This document shows, piece after piece, positions 56,801 through 64,000 of a stretch of 64,000 bases of DNA. A model generated the notes under the pieces. The model was not told the origin of the DNA. It saw only the letters and a list, made by a program, of their open reading frames with translations, and searched no databases. Location: positions 3,068,441-3,132,440 of the forward strand of contig JAEVLN010000003.1 of NCBI GenBank assembly GCA_018350325.1, in the 5' to 3' direction. A program made the position numbers and the translations under genes. Every line of letters begins with the position of its first letter. Within the stretch, counting starts at the first letter, position 1. This DNA is from Globodera rostochiensis. Taxonomy: Eukaryota; Nematoda; Chromadorea; Rhabditida; Heteroderidae.

Positions 56801-57945
56801 ATTGCAATCGAACTGGCGTCCGGTCGCTGGTCGATGTCCCGCCGGGAGTGCATTATCCAACGGTGGGCAATTTGAGTGGGCTGACGCCGGTTATGGCGGC
56901 GATGATCGATTGTGTGATGAGACCTTTTCGCAAGCTGAACATTTCCACGACAGGTCTTGGCTGACGAGGGTGTTAGAGACAATAAACGGGCATTCTCCTA
57001 AATTTGAAGAATTTGCGGCTCTTCAAGCAATCATGTTTTTCGACCCAGGTGGGTTTTTGCTTATTGGGTCGGGCATAGAAAGGGGGCGTATTTAGAGGTG
57101 GGAGGGGGGGGACCCCCCCCCCCCCCGAAATGAAATTGGCTAAAATAGTTTATCAGCTCATCGAACTGAACACGAAGCTGCAAAATTTTTTCCGCGGAAC
57201 CCACTAAGAAAGTGGGGTAGGCCTAAGCTTAACGAACCCCTTAGTCTCTAACTTTCCCCCAGTTATTTCCTTGGAAAACTTTTGCAGCTTCGTGTTCAGC
57301 TCGATGAGCGGAGTCGATTGGTTTACGATTTGTCGAATTTCAAGCGAGGTGCCTAAACTCCGTTTTTTACCATGAAATTTGAGGAAGGGGGTAGGGGGGA
57401 CCCTTTTGTTGAAATTTTAAAAATCCGAACCAATTTCTTACGTTAAAGCAAGGGCGGAGCCAGGAATTTTTTTTTTCGGGGGGGGGGATCCAAAAGTCGA
57501 TTCTTAAGGGTGTATTTTTGGTCCAAAAATTACAAATTTTGAAAACGAAAAGACAGTTTATAGTTGTGATTCTTCATGCTCTTTTTATTTGGTGCTTTAA
57601 GACACGGAAGGGCTGGACGCAGCAAGCCAACGCAATGTCAGTGCTGAACAAAAGAAGATGATTTGTGCATTCTACAGCCACATTTGCCAATTCCACGAGG
57701 CAAACGAAGCAGAAAAACGTTTTTCCGCAATTTTACTTCGAATTCCGATGATTCGCAAAGTCGCGGCCAAAAAGAACGAATCCCTTCAGATAATTGGTTT
57801 AAGCCGAACCAATTTTGCTTCGTTTATGCTAATCGCTTGTTTTTTAGACCTTTTCAACCTCTTCACCCTAAACACTTTAGTCAAAGAGACGACGCTTGGA
57901 ATTAAGGGCGGCAATTCTGCCGTGCAAAATTCTGGGACCCAGTGA
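53854..57945 (+). CDS. HNF4-class nuclear hormone receptor
   Basis: Exon 1 (53854-53897) starts MSNISPVSSEKLSS. Exons 2-5 (53940-54006, 54446-54476, 54521-54572, 54616-54681) give the DNA-binding domain. It has zinc finger 1 (CVVCGDVATGNHYSVSSCNG, then CKTFFRRAIV) and finger 2 (CMGNGHCLIDKGVRCACRAC, then RLEKCLQVGMDPN). Exon 6 (55473 onward) continues AIQSERDRIGYTKR, as in HNF4 hinges. Acidic hinge exons follow. The ligand-binding domain reads IIALYIDWAKTFSTFRKLPY, VALITNHASSYMIMCEAFRT, CVMRPFRKLNISTTEFAALQ, AIMFFDP, then DTEGLDAASQRNVSAEQKKM and an AF-2-like LVKETTLG before TGA at 57943. It is a DNA-binding transcription factor; HNF4-class receptors in nematodes often control lipid metabolism. 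Two introns look non-canonical (GC-AG at 54573-54615, GT-GG at 56269-56311), so expression needs checking. Boundaries between 55579 and 56820 are approximate. Confidence 0.85.
54733..55213. mobile_element. TIR element in the receptor hinge intron
   Basis: The ends GGCAATCCTTAAGAATGGGG and the complement of GGCAATCCTAAAGAATGGGG are flanked by a perfect 8-bp duplication cctggttc (54725-54732, 55214-55221). The interior carries the dispersed GTAGAATCCGAATCTGACCT / GGACCCGAATTCGAA repeat. No transposase is encoded. Confidence 0.85.
55333..55458. mobile_element. Small hAT-type MITE (CAGGGCCGTAGCC) next to a splice acceptor
   Basis: The ends are CAGGGCCGTAGCCTG and CTGGCTACGGGCCTG, with a perfect 8-bp duplication cttttggt (55325-55332, 55459-55466). 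The core is poly-G then poly-C, able to form a hairpin. Its right duplication ends only six bases before receptor exon 6 (55473), so part of the acceptor's polypyrimidine run was duplicated with it. Confidence 0.9.
57157..57309. repeat. Inverted repeat in a receptor intron
   Basis: CTCATCGAACTGAACACGAA GCTGCAAAA at the left pairs with TTTTGCAGCTTCGTGTTCAG CTCGATGAG at the right, around about 95 bp. Related TCGTCGAGCTGAATACGAAT sequence occurs at about 997-1019 and 1330-1345, beside the foldback element. Confidence 0.7.
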
Positions 57946-58143
57946 TCAAGGCATTAATCTACTTTTTGGATGTGATATGATTATTGTTTTTTGAGCCGAC
58001 AAATTTTAGAATGTTTAACAAAAAAATACGCCCATCTCATTCATTTATACATATATGTACATAAATAGTTAATAATTGAATTCAAATTTGCTTTTTTGCA
58101 TATTTTTACAAGAGTATAATCCCTTTGCAAGTCAGTCCTTTCC
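57946..58143. other. Receptor-gene 3' flank
   Basis: AT-rich with no supported feature. Confidence 0.4.
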
Positions 58144-58317
58144 TTATTGTTTATATAGTTGGAAGGCAGCAGCCGTCTGAGCCAGGCGAATCGATAATTC
58201 ATTGGCTTTGAAGTGTTTGGCTGTCCTGTGGAAATGGTGGCGTGGTATTCTGGCAGAGAATTTCCCGTCCGAAAACGTCAATCGGTCATTTAATTCAGCA
58301 CAAGCATTTTCCATCAT
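58144..58317 (-). CDS. Possible 57-aa small protein
   Basis: The minus strand from ATG 58317 reads MMENACAELNDRLTFSDGKF, SARIPRHHFHRTAKHFKANE and LSIRLAQTAAAFQLYKQ, with TAA at 58144. In-frame TAA lies just upstream, and no splice acceptor was found between that stop and the ATG, so it would be a single-exon start. The composition is protein-like and unlike the AT-rich surroundings. Unidentified; it could also be the tail of a broken gene. Confidence 0.35.
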   Translation of the reverse strand: MMENACAELNDRLTFSDGKFSARIPRHHFHRTAKHFKANELSIRLAQTAAAFQLYKQ

Positions 58318-58434
58318 TTTTTATTTTATAGGTTTCTGTTTTTTAGCACCTAAAAGTTTATCACCTATTGTTGGCATTTTTGGAAAAAATTATATAAAAG
58401 CCGAACAATACCTAAAAATTGATTTTTGGTCCAT

Positions 58435-58760
58435 ACAGTATTTGGCATCAGGCGCGTATCCAGAAAAGATGGGAAGGGGCAGTTCTTAGGTGTGTATTTT
58501 TCCCTTTTTATTGAATTTTTGTTAAGAAATTTTCAGAAATGCAAATTTTTTTTTGCGAATTCTGCTTTACCGTTGGGGGGGAGGGGGGTCGACGGTGCCG
58601 ATAGGCGCCCCGGAAATTTTTTGTAAATTTTAATGAATTTTGTTAAGAAATTCTTCGTTTTCCTAATCTCCCCATCATCTGTTGCGGTTTCCGTTTTTCC
58701 TTTTTCACAGTCTTCTTTAAATTAATGTAATCCTTCCATTTTGCTACAAGCCTTACCATT
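58435..58760. repeat. Partial CAGGCGCGTATCCAG element with dispersed module
   Basis: It starts CAGGCGCGTATCCAGAAAAG, carries TTCTTAGGTGTGTATTTTTC, a poly-G run and the module GACGGTGCCGATAGGCGCCC at 58590-58612, followed by AATTTTGTTAAGAAATTC. No right end was found. Confidence 0.6.
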
Positions 58761-59283
58761 CAAAAGCTCTAAATGATAGGAAAAGTCTTCTTTTTTAAAG
58801 TTTGATCGCTTAAATCCCCCCACTGCATGGGAGCAGGTCCCATACGGCATCGCCCAAACAGCGGCGCCAGCGAGGCATCCTAATTGAGTGTCCTAAAAGC
58901 GGAGGATACACGCGTTGCATCGTCTTCGGAATTGTTTTTTGGTTTTTTCGGGGCATAAAATCCGAATTGGACTTCCATTTCGACCAATTTCTAATCCCGA
59001 GTCCAAATTTGATTTTTCGTTTAACCTTGCAAGTTTTCTCCGCATTTGTTCCCTCCTTTTATGATATTGCATATGATTGACTGACTATTCAGAGGAAAGA
59101 TCAAAGATAATAGAATAGAATATTAACATTCTCCTTTTTGGCCAATTTTGGTTTGTCGATGCAAGAATAGAATTAGTAACCTATGTACATATTTAACGCA
59201 ACTCTTTGTTCCACTCCAGTGATTTTTTGTAACCATAAATAAAGAAACGTTTTGAATTTACCTTTAGAAACAGTTAAAAACTA
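58761..59283. other. Unresolved region upstream of the transporter
   Basis: On the minus strand, 58766-58890 is open after an acceptor (gcttttag) and reads DTQLGCLAGAAVWAMPYGTC and GFKRSNFKKEDFSYHLELLN to a GTAAGG donor. A 42-nt intron then leads to EDCEKGKTETATDDGE. Another frame of the same stretch is also open, and I could not find the rest of a gene. 58940-59010 is a copy of the dispersed TTCGGG repeat, inverted. Confidence 0.3.
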
Positions 59284-61762
59284 ATGAGCACTAAAGAGGA
59301 ACCAACGGATCGGCACCAACAAGAGGGTCCCAGTTCGAAGTTACTGCAGAGACAGCGAAGTAAAGATGAAGGCGATGGCGTGTCCACTGGTGACGTGGAC
59401 ACAGGCCAAGGGTTGGCCAAGTCATTGACACTGATGAATGGAGTTTCGATGATTGTGGGGTGGGTGTATTTAAATAAACATTTTGCCCTTATGGATTTAA
59501 ACTGATTGAAGACGGTTGTGTGTTTAAATTTAAATTGTATTTTAATATGCAGTCCACAGAATTTTTAAGATGTATTATCGGTTCTGGAATTTTTTTATCG
59601 CCAACGGGCGTCCAGAGGGGTAAGCAACCTTCAAAATCAGAAACTGTCACATATTCCACTTAAGAAGCTGGAAGCGTCGGTCTTTCCTTGCTAATTTGGC
59701 TCCTTTGTGGCGTATTCGTAGGACTTGGCTCTTACTGTTATGCCGAACTGGGCACTCTCATCAAAAAGTCGGGCGGAGACTACGCCTACATAATGGAAGC
59801 GTTTGGCCCCTTCCCGGCATTCATGCGACTTTGGGTCGAAGCATTTGTCGTCAGGTGCGTGGATCACAATATGCCATAAGTGATTAAGACAATCATTCTT
59901 CTTTAAATTGAGAAACGTTTTGGCGTTCTTTCTTTATTGTGCACCTTTGTTTATTCTTCGACGAGCATTCGTCTTTCAGACCATGCACTTGTACAATTGT
60001 CGCCATAACGTTTGCCAAGTACATTTTGCATCCATTCTTTCCGAATTGTCCTACACCTGACGGTTCTGTTCAAATAATTGCTGCTGCTCTGATAAGTGGA
60101 CTTTTGTTTGAAGAATTAATTATATTTATAACTTTTTTTTATCCATCACAGTTTTTTTGACTGCTCTCAATTGTATTTCCGTCAAATTGGCCACTTTCAT
60201 CCAGGACACGTTCACACTCGCTAAAATTTTCGCCCTCATTCTGATCATAGTCACCGGATTTTATCTTCTGATCCAAGGTGTTATTTTCGACAGGATTAAT
60301 TGCCATTATTTCATGGCGTACTTAAGGTGGCCCCCAATACAGAGCCAACTTCAATGAAATGTTCGAAAACACGAACACCGATGTAGCTCAAGTTTCGATC
60401 GCATTTTATTCGGGACTCTTCGCTTATCAAGGATGGAATTATCTAAATTTCATTGTTGAAGAGCTCCAGAATCCGAAGCGGTTGGAGCATTTTCTCACTT
60501 TGTATTGTTACTCCCGACAGCACTTGCAGAAATTTACCGTTAGCCATCCTCATCTCAACTGTCTCTGTTACGGTCATTTACGTCCTCACGAACGTCGCTC
60601 TTTATGTGGTCATCAGCCCCCAAGAAATGCTGGAGTCTGAGGCCGTCGCTGTGGTCAGTTGCTTTGTCATGCGACGACGACTGACTTTTGTTCAACAGGA
60701 ATTCGCCAACAAAATGTACGGACCTTTTGCCTTCACAATGCCTCTCTTCGTCGCGTGTTCCACGCTTGGGTCAGCAAACGGAGTGTAAGTAAAGCGTTTT
60801 CAGACTTTTGCATTTCCAATGGTTCAGCATTTTCACTTCGTCGAGGTGGGTTTATTTGTGCACGGATTTCTGACAGAATTGACGCCCGAAGACCAGGCTT
60901 TTCTACGTGGGTGCCCGTGAAGAGCAAATGCCCATCGTGCTCACAATGATCAACAAGCAAACTCGAACTCCAGTCCCCGCCATCGTTTTTCTGGTGATTT
61001 TTTGGTCGAAATGGAGTCAATTTCTTGAGCTTCCATTTATTGGGTTTTCCCGTTTTAGGGACTTTTGTCTCTGATTTATCTCGCGTTCAGCAACGATGCG
61101 CTCAAATTGATTAATTACATTGCGATTAGCTATTGGCTTGCTATCGGGGCGGCTATCGCGTCTTTGTTTTACTTCCGCAAGAAAATGCCTAACGCGTCAA
61201 GGCCCATAAAAGTGAGTTGCTAATTGGAGACGGAAAAGCCAAAGACATTCTGCATTTGAGAAATTTTTCAATACTCGGTTTCCTACTGCTTTTGAAACGG
61301 AAAATAAAGCCAATTGAGTAGAAATCTTGTTGATAGAATTGATGGAGCTAAACAAAAAAGGCACCATTATTAGATGAAACCATAGAAAATTTGTTTTCAA
61401 TGCGTAAAACAGCGTGCGAGAAAGAATTTAGGTCAATTTGATTTTTCCTGCCTTTTTTTTGCTTGGATGTATCGCTTTGGTAATTGTTCCAATTATCGCC
61501 AATCCCAAAGACACCGGTTTGTCCATTCTTTTTGATTTTTAGCTCAAAAATTAATTTTTAGCGATCGGAATCGCTATAATGCTGAGTTCCGTGCCCGTCT
61601 ATCTCATTTTTATTTGCTGGAAGAATAAGCCCACTTTCTTCAACAGAGCTTCAGGTCTTTGATGCAGTCCTTTTTGGGTCATTTCTTAAATTTACTAATT
61701 TAGCGTCTGTTACCGACTTTTGTCAGAAGCTCTTCTTAGTCTTGAATGATGAAGAGAAATAG
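59284..61762 (+). CDS. SLC7/LAT-type amino-acid transporter (light chain)
   Basis: The ATG at 59284 starts a hydrophilic N-terminus. Transmembrane helices follow with the APC-family signature split over an intron: MNGVSMIVG joined to [15 protein letters not shown]. Next come [57 protein letters not shown] and [20 protein letters not shown], typical of heteromeric L-type transporters. Later helices include [76 protein letters not shown] and [15 protein letters not shown]. The stop TAG is at 61760. About ten exons give roughly twelve membrane segments. Such proteins exchange neutral amino acids at the plasma membrane, usually paired with an SLC3-type heavy chain. The gene appears intact. Confidence 0.9.
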
Positions 61763-62338
61763 TTTCCAACACTGGACACTCGTTATTGATATGTTGATAA
61801 GGATAACACCAATCTTTTGTTGTTTTTTAAGCAATTTTGACTTTTATTGTTCAGATTGTCATTTTGGCTATAGCATTTAAATGATAGGTTTGACGGTTGT
61901 TTTTCGACCGGAGCCTAGCCTAAATTCTCCAATAAACATGACCAAATAACTACAAACTGAATGTTGGCATTGTGCCATCGAAGAGTGTGATTGATGCACA
62001 AAGATAGGCTTGACACAATTGGTGACAGACACCAGGAATGTCTTCCGCGTCAAAGAAAAATACAGAATGCCCAGAAAAACGGAACACGGAATTTCACCGG
62101 GGACATCCCTTACCGACACGGTGGTTTTGTCTCGCTTCAAATGCTTGCAAAGATCGCATCGTTTCTCTTTCTCTGTCAGTCTCTCGCTCATCGTCAGTAT
62201 GTTAGCCATTCGCCCCCTCGGCGAGCGATGAAAGCGAGGCTTATGAGAGAAAGCCTCCTGGAGAGAGATGGAAATACAATCAATGGAAATGCGACTCCCT
62301 CCCTTCCCCTCCTTTCTCTGCGCTTGAGTCGTCGTTAG
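61763..62338. other. Intergenic; weak minus-strand open frame
   Basis: The minus strand at 62209-61877 is open for 110 codons and starts MANILTMSERLTEKEKRCDL with a CDLCKH pair. It has no splice or homology support, so I do not call it a gene. The first part should be the transporter's 3' UTR. Confidence 0.3.
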
Positions 62339-62462
62339 GGTGGGGTTGGTTGGGGGAGGCGCCGGGGGGTGGGGGGTTGGTTGGGGGAGGCGCCGGGGGG
62401 GGGGGGGAGGGGGAGGACGCTGGGGGGGGGGGGAGGGGGAGGACGCTGGGGGGGGCAGGCTG
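62339..62462. repeat. G-rich minisatellite
   Basis: Two copies of GGTTGGTTGGGGGAGGCGCC with long G runs are followed by two copies of GGGAGGGGGAGGACGCTGGG. Four or more G runs in close succession on the plus strand could form G-quadruplexes. Confidence 0.9.
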
Positions 62463-63635
62463 CACGGAGGTTGGCTGTAAGCTCAATAAATGCGCCAACC
62501 GTCAGCAGCGACAACAGAATTTATGAATGAATGGATCGGTTGGCTTCTTCCCCTTCCCCAGCGGCGGACGATTGACTTCCTTCCCAATTGCCCTTAAAAT
62601 TTGCTCTCATTCGGTGGTCTCCGTCTGTCTGTCCTCTCAATTTTCAGATTACTCACCGTCCATTCTAAAAGATGGTTTTCTCTTTCGCCCATTCTCCGAC
62701 GAATAAGAAATGATTTGATTAATCCCCCCCCCTCCCTTTCTCCCGCAGTATTTCATCAGAGTTAAAAGCCGAAGAATTGAATTTCAAATATTCTTTTAAG
62801 TCATTAATACAAAAATCAAATCCTGCAAATATTTATTACTTCTCACGGCCATTTTTCATTAGTTCTTTTTCGTCGCCAAAGCCTATAAATTTGTTTCCTT
62901 CAATTTCCATAAAAATGCTTTTACGACGTCCGCCGCCTTATCTGATTTCAGCGTATTCCAAATTTTGACGACTTCACCATTAGATAATTTATGACATTGC
63001 CCCTCGGCCGCACGAGAAATTTTATGAAAAGGCGGAAGTTCCGTTGGCGGCAGGGATTTCGAGAAAATGTTTTTTAAAATAATATTTATTCTCTGTTTAT
63101 TCATTTCGATCGGATGTCCACTCCATCCATCCCCGTGTTTATTGATGCTTAAATAACAATATTTTCTCGAATTCGTCCATTGATTCATTAGCTTTGACGC
63201 TCGTAAATGTAAGGGCAGAGAACAAAGTTTACGAAAATTGTAAAATGATTGAAGTTACACAATGTTTCCAAGCGCAGGCTGCATAATTTAGAATTCAGAT
63301 TTTGTTTATTTTTATTTTTTGCTTTTAACGAATTAAAAATATATTTTATCAAATATTTACTACCGCTATTTAGACCTTTTTCTATCAGATTCTGTCTTGA
63401 TCTTTCTACCTGAATTGTTTCTAATGTTTTGATAAGGCTAAATTATTTGTTTAATTGTTATTCATCAATTGTCAATCACTGGGGGGAGGCGTTAATTGCT
63501 TTTTTGCTTTTTATTTTTTTTCGTAAATTTAATTATTAAATGAATGCATTTTCTTAAACTGGTTAGCTGGACTTTCTTTTTCCCCAATTTGTTGAACATT
63601 TAGACATTGTTTCAGCCCGCGCATTCACTCCGCCG
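62463..63635. other. No supported gene
   Basis: AT-rich. A minus-strand open frame at 63188-62883 has no start context, splice sites or recognised motif and is not called. The last 100 bp should contain the promoter and 5' UTR of the gene at 63636. Confidence 0.4.
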
Positions 63636-64000
63636 ATGGCGGTAAATGATGAAAAACCCACGGCAGAGGACGACCCTCCAGCAAATGCCGATTTGTTTGC
63701 GGCACTGTCCACGAGGAAAGGCATCTCAAAAGGTCAATTCTGGAGATTTGATTACGCTTTTGACGATTTCCTTATCCGACTTTTATTTGATTTGTCTTTC
63801 CGGAACAGAAGCCACTAATGTTCCACTCGTAATGGTGGCGGATGGAAGTCACTCATCGACGCCGAAGAGTCCTGGAAGGGCACATACGACTTCCGAAGCA
63901 TCTGCTGAGGCCGACCACTCGCCCAACAGTGCGTTTAATTTGAGACTTGGGCATGCCCCCGAAGTTGAATTAGTTCAATAAAACCCCAAAGAACAATTGA
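63636..64000 (+). CDS. 5' part of an unidentified gene
   Basis: The ATG at 63636 starts MAVNDEKPTAEDDPPANADL with FAALSTRKGISK, ending at a GT donor (63733). After a 76-nt intron, exon 2 (63809 on) reads EATNVPLVMVADGSHSSTPK, SPGRAHTTSEASAEADHSPN, and either splices at a gtgcgt (63929) or reads on to TAA at 63979. The product is hydrophilic, acidic and rich in Ala, Ser and Pro, with no domain visible. The gene may continue past the window. Confidence 0.55.

Noticed and set aside
62883..63188. 101-codon minus-strand open frame
   Set aside because: AT-rich codon use, no splice or start context and no recognised motif; insufficient to call a gene.

Overview
This is nuclear DNA of a nematode, most likely a plant-parasitic cyst nematode (Globodera/Heterodera type). 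The protein genes are split by very short introns, typically 42-60 nt with AT-rich interiors. One gene is a coiled-coil plus SPRY protein of the kind hugely expanded in potato cyst nematodes (SPRYSEC-like), and a nearby fragment resembles another expanded cyst-nematode family. Nothing prokaryotic (operons, CRISPR) is present. One 10-N assembly gap lies in a pyrimidine tract at 18795-18804. Exon boundaries were read by eye from splice signals and protein similarity, so those of the large genes are approximate.

Layout. 1-6.3 kb: hAT-type and foldback elements, a decayed M16 metallopeptidase pseudogene (3262-4215), a palindrome-rich element (4697-5620) and a family fragment (about 5970-6246). 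6.8-9.1 kb: SPRY gene (+) with a small MITE in an intron and an apparent frameshift. 10.4-14.5 kb: a three-level transposon stack with a complete-looking hAT transposase gene at its core, between two possible minus-strand exons. 15-19 kb: MITEs, minisatellites and a 1.5-kb C/T tract. 20.7-26.0 kb: a TMF1-type golgin (-). 26.2-27.2 kb: a 1-kb hAT MITE. 27.4-28.7 kb: THO complex subunit 7 (+). 28.8-33 kb: repeats and low complexity. 33.0-45.5 kb: a complete multidomain fatty acid synthase (+). 46.3-49.6 kb: an NSD/MES-4-like PHD-PWWP-AWS-SET histone methyltransferase (-). 49.8-51.2 kb: TIR elements. 51.7-53.1 kb: an orphan, probably membrane-anchored protein (+). 53.9-57.9 kb: an HNF4-class nuclear hormone receptor (+). 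59.3-61.8 kb: an SLC7/LAT-type amino-acid transporter (+). 63.6 kb to the end: start of an unidentified gene.

The host genes are unrelated housekeeping and regulatory genes: Golgi tethering, mRNA export, lipid synthesis, chromatin, transcription and amino-acid uptake. No gene cluster working as one system is apparent. The unusual signal is in the non-coding part. At least eight elements have hAT hallmarks (CAG-type termini, 8-bp target duplications), and several are built from a private, short, mostly palindromic motif repeated near their ends; the one full-length hAT here has the same design. A separate module of about 60 bp, with core GGCGGTGCCGATAGGCGCCG, recurs about ten times inside elements whose ends are unrelated.
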